Source: RI-43 sp033764725
Lineage (GTDB): Bacteria; Pseudomonadota; Alphaproteobacteria; Caulobacterales; Aquidulcibacteraceae
Length of the DNA stretch: 34,956 nucleotides
Reading direction: 5' to 3'
Assembly: GCA_033764725.1 (NCBI GenBank)
Contig: JANRIR010000046.1
Location: 1-34,956, forward strand
Below, piece after piece: positions 1-8,792 of this stretch (position 1 is the first letter of the stretch; the number at the start of each line of letters is the position of its first letter). The notes under the pieces were generated by a model. The model had not been told where the DNA came from. It did not search any database and saw nothing but the letters and a program-made list of their open reading frames with translations. A program made the translations under genes and the position numbers.

Positions 1-66
1 GGCCGGCTTGCGTCTAGCGCGCCCGCGGTTTTCCTCTTTTCCTACCATTTTTTCGCGCCCCGCTTT

Positions 67-134
67 GGGGGGGGGGCGCGGGGGGCGCCCACCCCCCCCC
101 CCCCGCGGGGGTGGGGGGGGGGGGGGGGGGCCCC
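67..134. other. Low-complexity G/C homopolymer tract
   Basis: Runs of G and C up to about 20 bases long dominate this stretch, unlike anything else in the window. It lies at the edge of the sequence and no reading frame crosses it. It looks like a sequencing or assembly artefact at a contig end rather than biology. Nothing else is recognisable in positions 1-160. Confidence 0.7.
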
Positions 135-174
135 GCGCAACGTTTGAAGCGTAGGCGCTCCACCCTCACCCCGG

Positions 175-202
175 CCCTCTCCCTCCAGTCAGAGGGAGAG
201 GG
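175..202 (-). terminator. Perfect 11-bp stem-loop downstream of the Crp/Fnr gene
   Basis: The arm CCCTCTCCCTC (175-185) and its exact complement (192-202) flank a 6-base loop. It begins 14 bases beyond the stop of the minus-strand Crp/Fnr gene, so it may end that transcript. There is no clear U-tract, so factor-independent termination is uncertain. The preceding bases (161-174) resemble the C-rich edge of a dispersed intergenic repeat seen in many alphaproteobacteria, which is an alternative reading. Confidence 0.45.
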
Positions 203-215
203 AGGAGGACCGCAG

Positions 216-911
216 TCAGCGCGCGCGGAGACTTTCGATCAGCGCCTCGAGCTGGCCGCGCCGCTCGAGCCGGACGCCTGACTTGCCGAGGCTGATCCAG
301 CCCGCCTCGCGCCATTCGTGCAGTTTGCGGTTCACTTTTTCGCGCGACGCGCCGATGCGGCGGGCCATCTCGACCTGGGTGAGGGAGATCACGGCCCCGC
401 TTTTGGCCTCGGTCAGCAGCAGACGGGCGAGCCTGCCGCCGAGATCGAGGATGGCGGAATCCTCGATCACCCCGTCAGCGCCGCGCAGGCGTTGGCAAAG
501 CTCGATGACGAGATCGAACAAGGCCTCCGGCTCGGTGCGCATGGCCGTGACCATGGCCTCGCGCGGGATGCGCACCAGACGCGTGCGGCGGGTGGCGGCC
601 ATGTCGGCCGAGCGCGGGCCGCCGTCGATCGAGGCCATCTCGCCGATCACAGCGCCGGGCCCCAGCGCCGCCAGGCGCACGTCGCGACCCCCTTCGGTCG
701 ACAGCGACACCTCCACTTCGCCTTCGAGCACCACAAACGCCGCCTCGCCGGGCTCGCCTTTGGCGCACAGCCGCGCGCCGGCCTCGAGATTCAGCGTCGA
801 GCCTGCTGCGGCGAGCCGCTTGAGGCCTTCCGCCGACATCGATCGAAACAGCGGCGCGCGCGCCAACGCCGCCTCCACGCCTTCCAGGTCCGAACGACTA
901 GCGACCGCCAT
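216..911 (-). CDS. Crp/Fnr family transcriptional regulator
   Basis: A 231-residue cytoplasmic transcription factor of the CRP/FNR superfamily. Residues about 20-120 form a cyclic-nucleotide-binding-like beta barrel, with a phosphate-cassette-like segment GEMASIDGGPRSA (90-102) that keeps the Gly-Glu and Arg-Ser positions used by cAMP binders. Residues about 176-200 form a Crp-type helix-turn-helix with recognition helix SREKVNRKL. There is no FNR-like N-terminal cysteine cluster, so iron-sulfur oxygen sensing is unlikely; the ligand is unknown. I chose the ATG at 911 because AAGGA (918-922) lies six bases upstream of it. The ATG at 917 would abut that site. The gene diverges from prkA and could control it, which is inference. 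Confidence 0.88.
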   Translation of the reverse strand: MAVASRSDLEGVEAALARAPLFRSMSAEGLKRLAAAGSTLNLEAGARLCAKGEPGEAAFVVLEGEVEVSLSTEGGRDVRLAALGPGAVIGEMASIDGGPRSADMAATRRTRLVRIPREAMVTAMRTEPEALFDLVIELCQRLRGADGVIEDSAILDLGGRLARLLLTEAKSGAVISLTQVEMARRIGASREKVNRKLHEWREAGWISLGKSGVRLERRGQLEALIESLRAR

Positions 912-1321
912 GAGCATTCCTTGCCGGTCAATAACTTAGCCTGCGGGCGGCGGCGGCGTCGAGCGGGCGCCGCGCTGGCGCGAATTTCCTGGCGCGCCGA
1001 TCCGACTCCGCGCGAACTGCCGTATGCTGTCGTCCGCAGGAGAAGAAGGCGATGGTTGCGCGGCGGACATCGTGGTTTAGTGCAAGACGCCGGCGCGTCG
1101 TGGGGATCGTCCGGCCAAGGACGACCGCACCGCGGTTCAAAGATCGCGAATGCGGCGTCGCGCGCCGCGGGATCGACCAAATGCTGCAAAAAGGGGCCTT
1201 ACTGCAATTGTGATCGGCGCGGCGCCGCGCCGACGCGCCCTGCGCGCACTACATTTTGGTAAGGCGTCGCTGCTCCCGGCTGCACGAGGATGCGCCGGCG
1301 CCGGACAGGACAGGAGACAGG
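912..1321. other. 410-bp divergent intergenic region between Crp/Fnr and prkA
   Basis: No convincing gene is present. It must contain the promoters of both flanking genes, but I see no strong -35/-10 pair. It contains a TACATT hexamer near 1250 that could be a -10 for prkA, a perfect 20-bp palindrome (listed separately), and a 53-codon open frame (1052-1213) that I do not accept as a gene. Confidence 0.5.
1214..1233. promoter_or_regulatory. Perfect 20-bp GC palindrome in the prkA leader
   Basis: The half-site TCGGCGCGGC (1214-1223) is followed directly by its exact reverse complement with no spacer. It lies 88 bp before the prkA start. It could be a dimeric-regulator operator or a leader hairpin. 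The GC-rich background raises the chance of accidental symmetry, although ten consecutive matching pairs is long. Confidence 0.35.
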
Positions 1322-3262
1322 ATGTCTGACGATCTGTTCAAAACCTACGCCAAGAGCTTCGAGGCGCGGCGGGACGCCGAGATGTCGCTGCAGGATTTTC
1401 TCGACGCCTGCAAAACCGATCCGCTGATGTACGCCGGCGCGCATGAGCGGCTGCTCGCCGCGATCGGCGAGCCCGAGCTGATCGATACGGCGAAGGATGC
1501 GCGGCTGGGCCGCGTGTTCATGAACCGCACGCTGCGGATCTATCCCGCCTTCGCCGAATTCTACGGCATGGAGGAGACGATCGAGCGCATCGTGTCCTTC
1601 CTGCGTCACGGCGCGCAGGGCCTGGAGGAGCGCAAGCAGATCCTCTACCTGCTCGGGCCGGTCGGCGGGGGCAAATCTTCGCTGGCCGAGCGCGTCAAGG
1701 CGCTGATGGAGCTGCAGCCGATCTACGTGCTGAAGGCGGGCGATCAGGTGTCGCCGGTGTTTGAAAGCCCGCTCGGCCTGTTCGATCCCGAGACGATGGC
1801 GACGCAGCTGGAGGAGAAATACAACATCCCGCGCCGGCGCCTGAACGGGCTGATGAGCCCGTGGTGCGTCAAGCGCCTGGACGAGTTCAGCGGCGATCTG
1901 ACGAAATTCCGCGTCGTCAAGGTGATGCCGTCGCGCCTGCGCCAGATCGGGATCGCCAAGACCGAACCCGGCGACGAGAACAACCAGGACGTCTCCTCGC
2001 TTGTCGGCAAGGTGGATATTCGCCGCCTCGAGACGCTCGCCCAGAACGACCCCGACGCCTATTCCTATTCCGGCGGCCTGAACCGCGCCAACCAGGGCGT
2101 GCTCGAATTCGTCGAGATGTTCAAAGCCCCGATCAAGATGCTGCACCCGCTGCTGACCGCCACGCAGGAAGGCAATTATGTCGGCACGGAGAATATTGGC
2201 GCGATCCCGTTCCAGGGCGTCATCATGGCGCACTCGAACGAGGCGGAATGGCAGAGCTTCAAGAACAACAAGAACCACGAGGCCTTCATCGACCGCATCT
2301 TCGTGATCAAGGTGCCGTATTGCCTGCGGGTCAATGAAGAGCAGCGCATCTATGAAAAGCTGGTGTCGAAGTCGGAGCTCGCCGATGCGCCCTGCGCGCC
2401 GGGCACGCTGGAGATGATGGCGCGCTTCTCGGTGCTGTCGCGGCTTAAGGCGCACGAGAACTCAAACCTCTTCGCCAAGATGCGCGTCTATAACGGCGAG
2501 AGCCTGAAGGAGGTCGATCCCAAGGCGCGCACGATGCAGGAATACAAGGACGCCGCCGGCGTGGATGAGGGGATGGACGGCGTCTCGACGCGTTTCGCGT
2601 TCAAGGTGCTCGCCGCCACCTTCAACCACGACACGCAGGAAGTGGCGGCCGATCCGGTGCACCTCATGTATGTGCTGGAGCAGGCGATCAAGCGCGATCA
2701 GTTCCCGCAGGAGCGCGAGGCCCAGTATCTGGAGTTCATCAAGGCGGAGCTTGCGCCGCGCTACGCCGAATTCATCGGCCACGAAATCCAGAAGGCCTAT
2801 CTGGAAAGCTATCACGATTACGGCCAGAACCTGTTCGACCGCTACGTCGATTACGCCGACGCCTGGATCGAGGATCAGGATTTCAAGGATCCCGACACCG
2901 GCCAATTGCTGAACCGGGAGCTTCTCAATCAGGAGCTGTCCAAGATCGAAAAGCCGGCCGGCATCGCCAATCCAAAGGATTTCCGCAACGAGGTGGTGAA
3001 GTTCACGCTGCGGGCCCGCGCCAGCCATGGCGGCAAAAATCCGTCCTGGACGTCGTACGAGAAAATTCGTGAAGTGATCGAGCGGCGCATGTTCTCGCAG
3101 GTCGAGGATCTCTTGCCCGTCATCAGCTTCGGCTCGAAGAAGGATACGGATTCCGAAAAGAAGCACGAGGAATTCGTCGAGCGCATGGTCGCGCGCGGCT
3201 ACACCGAACGGCAGGTGCGCCGGCTGGTCGAGTGGTACATGCGCGTCAAGCAGGCGGGGTAA
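1322..3262 (+). CDS. prkA: PrkA family serine protein kinase
   Basis: A 646-residue cytoplasmic P-loop AAA-like ATPase/serine kinase, close to the usual family length (E. coli YeaG is about 644). The Walker A motif GPVGGGKSS is at residues 112-120, and the C-terminal PrkA domain is present. In enteric bacteria the homologue acts with YeaH under nitrogen starvation and stationary phase. In Bacillus PrkA affects sporulation. The ATG at 1322 follows AGGAGACAGG; a longer open frame from 1256 lacks such a site and extends beyond the family N-terminus. It is first in an operon with yeaH (11-bp gap) and spoVR, the classic three-gene arrangement. No sporulation is implied in this host. Confidence 0.95.
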   Translation: MSDDLFKTYAKSFEARRDAEMSLQDFLDACKTDPLMYAGAHERLLAAIGEPELIDTAKDARLGRVFMNRTLRIYPAFAEFYGMEETIERIVSFLRHGAQGLEERKQILYLLGPVGGGKSSLAERVKALMELQPIYVLKAGDQVSPVFESPLGLFDPETMATQLEEKYNIPRRRLNGLMSPWCVKRLDEFSGDLTKFRVVKVMPSRLRQIGIAKTEPGDENNQDVSSLVGKVDIRRLETLAQNDPDAYSYSGGLNRANQGVLEFVEMFKAPIKMLHPLLTATQEGNYVGTENIGAIPFQGVIMAHSNEAEWQSFKNNKNHEAFIDRIFVIKVPYCLRVNEEQRIYEKLVSKSELADAPCAPGTLEMMARFSVLSRLKAHENSNLFAKMRVYNGESLKEVDPKARTMQEYKDAAGVDEGMDGVSTRFAFKVLAATFNHDTQEVAADPVHLMYVLEQAIKRDQFPQEREAQYLEFIKAELAPRYAEFIGHEIQKAYLESYHDYGQNLFDRYVDYADAWIEDQDFKDPDTGQLLNRELLNQELSKIEKPAGIANPKDFRNEVVKFTLRARASHGGKNPSWTSYEKIREVIERRMFSQVEDLLPVISFGSKKDTDSEKKHEEFVERMVARGYTERQVRRLVEWYMRVKQAG

Positions 3263-3273
3263 GCGGAAGCCGG

Positions 3274-4572
3274 ATGCACGTCATCGACCGCAGGCTCAAT
3301 CCAGGCGGCAAGAGCCTGGCGAACAGGCAACGCTTCATTCGCCGCGCGCGCGCGCTGGTGCGCAAGGCGGTGCGCGACGCCTCGCGCGACCGGTCGATCA
3401 AGGACATCGACAAAGGCGGGGACGTGACCATCCCCGCCGGCGGCGTGCAGGAGCCCAGCCTGCGGCGCGCGTCGAGCGGCGGCGTGCGCGATTATCTTCT
3501 GCCCGGCAACAAGGACTACATAGAGGGCGATTCCATTCCCCGTCCGCAGGGCGGCGAGGGACGCGGCGGCCCGTCCGACAGCGGCGAAGGCCAGGACGAT
3601 TACCGCTTCGCTTTGTCCGATGACGAGTTCCTGGATCTGTTTCTGGAGGATCTCGAGCTGCCCGACATGGCCAAGCGTCAGGTTATGGGCGAGGCGGTGG
3701 AGGAGTGGCGCCGCGCCGGCTATCGCACGTCTGGCTCGCCCGCTTCGATCTCGATTCCGCGCACGATGCGCAATTCGATGTCGCGCCGCATCGCCCTGCG
3801 CCGGCCGCGCCCGGAAGACATCGCCGCCCTGAAGGAGCAGATCGCCGCGCTGGAAGCCGTCGGCGCCGACGAGGCCGAGATCGCGCCGATGCGCGCCGAG
3901 CTCGATCGCCTGCAACGCCGCGCCAAGGTCATCCCCTACATCGATCCCATCGACGTGCGCTATCGCCGCTTCGAGGCGGTGCCGCGGCCGGTGGCGCAGG
4001 CGGTGATGTTTTGCCTGATGGACGTGTCCGGCTCGATGGACGAGCACATGAAGGACCTCGCCAAGCGCTTCTATTCGCTGCTCTACCTGTTTTTGAAGCG
4101 CCGCTATGACCGCGTCGAGGTGGTCTTCATCCGCCACACCCACCAGGCCGAGGAGGTCGACGAGCAGACCTTCTTCTACAGCCGCGAAACCGGCGGCACC
4201 GTGGTGTCGACCGCGCTCGAGGAGATGGCGCGCGTCGTCGATGCGCGGTTTCCGCTGGCGGATTGGAACATCTACGCCGCGCAGGCCTCCGACGGCGACA
4301 ATTCCACCTCCGACAACGCCAAGACCGCGGCGCTGTTGACCGACCTCATCCTGCCGATGTGCCAGTATTACGCCTATCTCGAGGTCGGCGCCGACGAGGA
4401 CGACATGCCGATGGGCGCCTCGATGGGGCGGCCCACGAGCCTGTGGCGCACCTATGAGGCGATGTTGGCCGGCAAGGCGGCGATCGCCATGCGCAAGGTG
4501 CGCCATCGCCGCGACATCTTCCCCGTGTTTCGCGACCTGTTCCAACGCCGCCAAGGCGCGGAGGCATCATGA
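3274..4572 (+). CDS. yeaH: YeaH/YhbH family protein (DUF444, VWA-like)
   Basis: A 432-residue protein of the DUF444 family. The N-terminal 110 residues are basic and then glycine/acidic rich. The C-terminal half holds a von Willebrand A-like fold with a metal-ion-dependent adhesion motif D-V-S-G-S (residues 250-254). The family works with the PrkA kinase as a stress module; its biochemical role is unsettled. I chose the ATG at 3274, which gives the conserved MHVIDRR start. A frame open from 3232 would overlap prkA. The stop overlaps the start of spoVR by four bases (ATGA), indicating translational coupling. Confidence 0.93.
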   Translation: MHVIDRRLNPGGKSLANRQRFIRRARALVRKAVRDASRDRSIKDIDKGGDVTIPAGGVQEPSLRRASSGGVRDYLLPGNKDYIEGDSIPRPQGGEGRGGPSDSGEGQDDYRFALSDDEFLDLFLEDLELPDMAKRQVMGEAVEEWRRAGYRTSGSPASISIPRTMRNSMSRRIALRRPRPEDIAALKEQIAALEAVGADEAEIAPMRAELDRLQRRAKVIPYIDPIDVRYRRFEAVPRPVAQAVMFCLMDVSGSMDEHMKDLAKRFYSLLYLFLKRRYDRVEVVFIRHTHQAEEVDEQTFFYSRETGGTVVSTALEEMARVVDARFPLADWNIYAAQASDGDNSTSDNAKTAALLTDLILPMCQYYAYLEVGADEDDMPMGASMGRPTSLWRTYEAMLAGKAAIAMRKVRHRRDIFPVFRDLFQRRQGAEAS

Positions 4573-6125
4573 CTGCCCGCATCAAGAAACCGGCCTCGTC
4601 GCTGCTCTATTCGGGCGTGGAATGGGATTTCGGCACGATCGACCGCATCTATGAGGCGGTTCGCGCGATCGGCGAGGGTGAGCTTGGGCTCGACACGTAT
4701 CCCAACCAGATCGAAGTGATCACCTCGGAGCAGATGCTCGACGCCTATTCCAGCGTCGGCATGCCGCTGTTCTACAAGCACTGGTCATTCGGCAAGCAGT
4801 TCGCGGCGAACGAGGCGATGTATCGCAAGGGCTACCAGGGGCTCGCCTACGAGATCGTCATCAACTCCAATCCCTGCATCGTCTATATCATGGAGGAGAA
4901 TTCCGCGACGATGCAGACGCTCGTGCTGGCGCACGCCGCGTTCGGGCACAATCACTTTTTCAAGAACAATTACGTCTTTCGGCAATGGACCGACGCCGAC
5001 GGCATTCTCGATTATCTGGATTTCGCCAAGGGCTTCATCGCCAAGTGCGAAGAGCGCTATGGCGAAGCGCAGGTCGAACGGCTGCTCGATGCGGCGCATG
5101 CGCTGCAAAGCCATGGCGTGCACCGCTTCCCGCGCAAGCGCATGCCCGATCTGCGCTCGGAAGAACGGCGCGAGCGCGAGCGGCGCGAACACGGCGAGGC
5201 CCTGTTCAACGATCTGTGGCGCACGGTGCCGCAAAAGCGACGGCGCACCAGCAAGGACAAGGATCTGGAGGAGCGGCGCCGCGCGCTGCTCGGCCTGCCG
5301 GAAGAGAACATCCTCTATTTCCTGGAAAAAACATCGCCGCGACTGCAAGGCTGGCAGCGCGAAGTTCTGCGCATCGTCCGTCTGATCGCGCAATACTTCT
5401 ATCCCCAGCGCCAGACCAAGATGATGAACGAAGGCTGCGCGACCTACACGCACCATCGCATCATGCAGCGCCTCTATGAGCGCGGACAGATCGACGACGG
5501 CGCCTTCCTGGAGTTTTTGCACTCGCACACGAATGTGGTGATGCAGCCGGCCTTCAACGATCGGCGCTATTCCGGCATCAATCCTTATGCGCTCGGCTTC
5601 GCGATGATGCAGGACATCGAACGCATCTGCCTGGAGCCGACCGACGAGGACAAGCTCTGGCTGCCCGACATCGCCGGCAGTCGCGATCCCTATCAGGTGC
5701 TGAAGGACGTCTGGGCGAATTATCGCGACGAAAGCTTTGTGTCGCAATTCCTGAGCCCGCACCTGATGCGCAAGATGGGTTTCTTCCAGGTCGTCGATGA
5801 CGAGGATGAGGACGAGATGCGCGTCGCTGCGATTCATGACGAGCGCGGCTATCGCAATCTGCGCCGCGCCCTGTCGCGGCATTACGACATCACGCGGCGC
5901 GAGCCGGACATCCAGATCGTCGACGTCGATCTCGCCGGCGATCGCCGCTTGATCCTGCATCACCGCGTCATCGACGGCGTCACGCTGGAGAGCGAGGACG
6001 CCGACAAGGTGCTGCAGCATCTGGCTGATCTGTGGGGGTATGACGTCGTGCTCCACGAAGTCGACGCCAATGACGACGAGGTTATCGACGAGCACCACAA
6101 GTCGCCCGCCGCGTCCTTCGGCTGA
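4569..6125 (+). CDS. spoVR: SpoVR family protein
   Basis: A 518-residue SpoVR-like protein (E. coli YcgB is about 510). Conserved family segments include HWSFGK (71-76), NSNPC (99-103) and the histidine-rich AHAAFGHNHFF (121-131), followed later by a MNEGCATY segment. In Bacillus SpoVR affects cortex formation. In Gram-negative bacteria it is encoded with prkA and yeaH and has a poorly defined stress role. The start overlaps the yeaH stop. It is the third and last gene of the operon, followed by a small GC hairpin. Confidence 0.95.
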   Translation: MTARIKKPASSLLYSGVEWDFGTIDRIYEAVRAIGEGELGLDTYPNQIEVITSEQMLDAYSSVGMPLFYKHWSFGKQFAANEAMYRKGYQGLAYEIVINSNPCIVYIMEENSATMQTLVLAHAAFGHNHFFKNNYVFRQWTDADGILDYLDFAKGFIAKCEERYGEAQVERLLDAAHALQSHGVHRFPRKRMPDLRSEERRERERREHGEALFNDLWRTVPQKRRRTSKDKDLEERRRALLGLPEENILYFLEKTSPRLQGWQREVLRIVRLIAQYFYPQRQTKMMNEGCATYTHHRIMQRLYERGQIDDGAFLEFLHSHTNVVMQPAFNDRRYSGINPYALGFAMMQDIERICLEPTDEDKLWLPDIAGSRDPYQVLKDVWANYRDESFVSQFLSPHLMRKMGFFQVVDDEDEDEMRVAAIHDERGYRNLRRALSRHYDITRREPDIQIVDVDLAGDRRLILHHRVIDGVTLESEDADKVLQHLADLWGYDVVLHEVDANDDEVIDEHHKSPAASFG

Positions 6126-6129
6126 TCGC

Positions 6130-6147
6130 CGGCGCTTGACGGCGCCG
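6130..6147 (+). terminator. Weak hairpin after spoVR
   Basis: CGGCGC (6130-6135) and GCGCCG (6142-6147) can pair around a 6-base loop, five bases after the spoVR stop. No T-tract follows, so this may only attenuate read-through into the next gene. Confidence 0.3.
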
Positions 6148-6165
6148 CAGGTTTCCGCCGCAAAT

Positions 6166-6196
6166 CGTCTCCACAAGCGAAAAGCGGATGGAGACG
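6166..6196 (+). promoter_or_regulatory. Leader inverted repeat covering the ribosome binding site of the hydratase gene
   Basis: CGTCTCC (6166-6172) pairs perfectly with GGAGACG (6190-6196) across a 17-base loop. The GGAG at 6190-6193 is the only good Shine-Dalgarno sequence for the ATG at 6201. The stem would hide it when folded. Confidence 0.3.
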
Positions 6197-6200
6197 CGCG

Positions 6201-7034
6201 ATGTCAGACGCCAACCTGATCGTCATAGATGAACCAGCGCCACATGTCCGGCGCATCACGCTGAACAGGCCGGAGAAGCGCAACGCGCTCTCCAACGCGC
6301 TGCGGGCCGAGCTGTTCGCCGCGCTCGAGGCGCATGACCGCGACGCCGACGTGCGCGTGACCATCATCCGCGGCGCGGGCGGATGTTTCTCCGCCGGCTA
6401 CGATCTGTCGTCCGAGGGCGCGCGCCAGCGTCTGCCGTACCACACCGCCGGCGGGCCGGGGCAATGGGCGCGGCATGTGGTCGAGGGCGCGTTTCGCATC
6501 TGGGATCTCGCCAAGCCCGTCATCGCCCAGGTGCATGGCTGGTGCCTTGCGGGCGGATCGGAGCTCGCGGCGTCGTGCGACCTCGTTTACGTCGCCGAGG
6601 ATGCTCAGATCGGCTATCCCCCCGTGCGCAATATGAGCCCGCCGGACAACCAGTTTCACGCCTTCATGTGCGGCATGCGCCCAGCGATGGAGATGATGTT
6701 GACAGGGGAAGCGATCAGCGGCGTCGAGGCCGTGCGCGTCGGCTTCGCCAATCGCGCCTATCCCGCGGCCGATCTGGAGCACGAAACGCTCGCCATGGCC
6801 GTCCGCGCGGCGAAAATCCCGACCGACGTCCAGCAGATGAACAAGCGCTCGGTGCATCGCGCCATGGAGGTGATGGGCGTGCGTGCGGCGGTGCGTGCGG
6901 GCACCGAATTGCAGGCGCTCGCGCTCACCACGGAAAGTTCGCGCGCCATGTTCGCGAAGTTTCGCGAAAGCGTGAAGGATGCGCTGAATGTCCGCGACGG
7001 CGAATTCGGCGATTATCGCACGAAGGGGGAGTGA
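6201..7034 (+). CDS. Enoyl-CoA hydratase/isomerase (crotonase) family protein
   Basis: A 277-residue crotonase-fold protein. The first oxyanion-hole segment is GCFSAGYDLS (61-70). The second is WCLAGGSELAASCDL (114-128). The family hydrates, isomerises or cleaves CoA thioesters, usually as hexamers in the cytoplasm. The usual second catalytic acid region reads AEDAQIGYPPVRN, so the exact reaction cannot be assigned. It lies 75 bp after spoVR and could be read from that operon, or it may belong with the catabolic island that starts just downstream. A 138-bp repeat element separates it from the convergent ligase gene. The ATG follows GGAGACG. Confidence 0.88.
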   Translation: MSDANLIVIDEPAPHVRRITLNRPEKRNALSNALRAELFAALEAHDRDADVRVTIIRGAGGCFSAGYDLSSEGARQRLPYHTAGGPGQWARHVVEGAFRIWDLAKPVIAQVHGWCLAGGSELAASCDLVYVAEDAQIGYPPVRNMSPPDNQFHAFMCGMRPAMEMMLTGEAISGVEAVRVGFANRAYPAADLEHETLAMAVRAAKIPTDVQQMNKRSVHRAMEVMGVRAAVRAGTELQALALTTESSRAMFAKFRESVKDALNVRDGEFGDYRTKGE

Positions 7035-7044
7035 GGGCTGTCTT

Positions 7045-7182
7045 CCTTCTCCCCTTGTGGGAGAAGGTGGCGCGAAGCGCCGGATGAGGGGTGACGGCGC
7101 TGACATTTGCGATGTCTCGCAAGCACCCCTCATCCGTCTCGCCGCTGCGCGGCGATCCACCTTCTCCCACAAGGGGAGAAGG
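7045..7182. repeat. 138-bp inverted-repeat intergenic element, copy 1
   Basis: Perfect 26-bp terminal inverted repeats (7045-7070 and 7157-7182) enclose a second 13-bp perfect inverted repeat (7081-7093 and 7124-7136) and a 30-bp centre. Each 26-bp end is itself a hairpin, CCTTCTCCC and GGGAGAAGG around CTTGT. Next to each end is another small stem: GGCGC/GCGCC with loop GAA on the left, TCGCCGC/GCGGCGA on the right. The element starts 10 bp after the hydratase stop and ends 11 bp before the ligase stop, so it may act as a bidirectional terminator. It encodes no transposase. Copy 2 is at 11858-11995 in inverted orientation. Confidence 0.9.
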
Positions 7183-7193
7183 AGAAGGTAGCG

Positions 7194-8771
7194 CTAATTC
7201 ACTTGCCGCGTCCGTCCTTCCCAGAAGGGGGCGCGCAATTCGCGGCGGAGGATTTTTCCCGACGGGTTGCGCGGCAGGGCGGGAATGAAATCCACGCTCT
7301 TGGGGCATTTGTAGCCGGCGATGCGCTCGCGCGCATAGGCGATGATTTCGGCGGGCGTTGCGCTGGCGCCGGCGCGCAGCACGACCATCGCCTTCACCGC
7401 TTCGCCCCATTTGTCGTCCGGCACGCCGATGACGGCGACGTCGGCCACGGCGGGATGGCCATAGATCGCGCTCTCCACTTCGGCGGGATAAATGTTTTCG
7501 CCGCCGGAAATGATCATGTCTTTCACGCGGTCGTGGACATAGAGATAGCCGTCCTCGTCCATGTAGCCCGCATCGCCCGTGCGCAGCCAATTGTCGCCGG
7601 CGAGCGTGGCGGCGGTGGCGTCGGGCAGATTCCAATAGCCGACCATATTGGCCTGGGAGCGCGTCGCGATTTCGCCGACCGCGCCCGGCGGCAAGCGGTT
7701 GCCCGCTTCGTCCAGGATCGCCAGCTCCACGCCCGGCAGCGCCTTGCCGGCCGATCGCATGCGCGGGCCGCCTTCGGGCGTGTGATCTTCCGGCGGCAGG
7801 GCGCAAATCGTGCCGGTCGTTTCGGTCATCCCGTACATTTGCACGAAGCCGCACTTGAACACCGCCATCGCCTCGCGCAGCAGATCGAGCGGTATTGGCG
7901 AGGCGCCGTAGAGCATGTAGCGCAGGCGCGAATAATCCACCTCGCGCGCGCCGGGCTGATTGAGCACGATCTGCATCGCGGCCGGCACCATGAACAATTT
8001 CGTCACGCCGAAGCGCGTGAAGAAGTCGAGCACGCGCGTGGGATCGAATTCGCGCATGATCACGCCCTTGGCGCCGTAGAACAGGCCCGTCACGCCCCAA
8101 CCCGTGCCGCCGATATGGAAGCACGGCATGGCCACCAGCGACACGTCGCTGTCGCTCCACTTGTTCCATTGATCAGGCGATTTCTCGCTCAGCTCGCGCA
8201 GCGCGGTGAAGCCGCGCGTCGGCAGCATTGCGCCCTTGGGGCGGCCCGTCGTGCCGGAGGTGTAAAGCTGCAGCGCGACGTCGTCAGGTCCGGGCGCGCC
8301 GCCTGGATCGTCGTCCGCCGCCGCATCGCGCCAGGTTTCGTAATCGATCCAGCCTGCGCGCGGCTCTTCCATGGAAACGTAATGCGTGACGCCGGTCAGC
8401 TGCGGCTTGATCTCCTCCACCATCTCGAGCAGTTCGGCGCCGACAAGCAGCGCCTTCGCCTTGCAATCATTGACGATGTATATGATCTCCGGCCCGGCGA
8501 GGCGCCAGTTCACCGGCGTCATCACTGCTTCGATCTTCGCCGCCGCGCACAGCGCCTCGAAATAGCGGTCCAGATTCTTGCCGATATAGGCGATGCGGTC
8601 GCCGCGCCGGACGCCGGCCGCCGCCAACGCGTTCGCGGTCTGGTTGGATTGGCGGTCGAGCGCGCCATAGGTCGTGACGCGGTCCTCGAACACAAACGCG
8701 ACGGCGTCTGGGCGGGCGTGCGCATGCACGCGGGTCAAGTCCGCCAACGACCGGATCGTGTCTCGCTCCAT
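7194..8771 (-). CDS. AMP-dependent acyl-CoA synthetase/ligase
   Basis: A 525-residue member of the ANL adenylate-forming superfamily, expected to activate a carboxylic acid with ATP and CoA. The phosphate-binding loop YTSGTTGRPKG is at 170-180, the A5 motif YGMTETTG at 313-320, the hinge region follows GDAGYMDEDGYLY (399-411), and the catalytic Lys is K506 in the GKILRREL segment. All core motifs are intact and the length is normal. The likely substrate is a fatty acid or a cyclic compound's carboxylated side chain. AAGGA nine bases upstream supports the ATG at 8771. It diverges from the DUF35/thiolase-like operon across a 93-bp region carrying a strong palindrome, which suggests co-regulation. 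Confidence 0.92.
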   Translation of the reverse strand: MERDTIRSLADLTRVHAHARPDAVAFVFEDRVTTYGALDRQSNQTANALAAAGVRRGDRIAYIGKNLDRYFEALCAAAKIEAVMTPVNWRLAGPEIIYIVNDCKAKALLVGAELLEMVEEIKPQLTGVTHYVSMEEPRAGWIDYETWRDAAADDDPGGAPGPDDVALQLYTSGTTGRPKGAMLPTRGFTALRELSEKSPDQWNKWSDSDVSLVAMPCFHIGGTGWGVTGLFYGAKGVIMREFDPTRVLDFFTRFGVTKLFMVPAAMQIVLNQPGAREVDYSRLRYMLYGASPIPLDLLREAMAVFKCGFVQMYGMTETTGTICALPPEDHTPEGGPRMRSAGKALPGVELAILDEAGNRLPPGAVGEIATRSQANMVGYWNLPDATAATLAGDNWLRTGDAGYMDEDGYLYVHDRVKDMIISGGENIYPAEVESAIYGHPAVADVAVIGVPDDKWGEAVKAMVVLRAGASATPAEIIAYARERIAGYKCPKSVDFIPALPRNPSGKILRRELRAPFWEGRTRQVN

Positions 8772-8792
8772 GCGGCAGTTTCCTTTACGGCA

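Noticed and set aside
1052..1213. 53-codon plus-strand frame with AGGAG nine bases upstream, in the prkA leader
   Set aside because: Codon use does not show the G/C third-position bias of the neighbours, the product is simply Arg-rich, and no domain is recognisable. It ends at the edge of the 20-bp palindrome.
3199..6176. Long minus-strand open frames opposite yeaH and spoVR (over 450 codons each)
   Set aside because: They are antisense shadows of well-supported genes, with no recognisable domain, as expected where stop codons are rare in GC-rich DNA.
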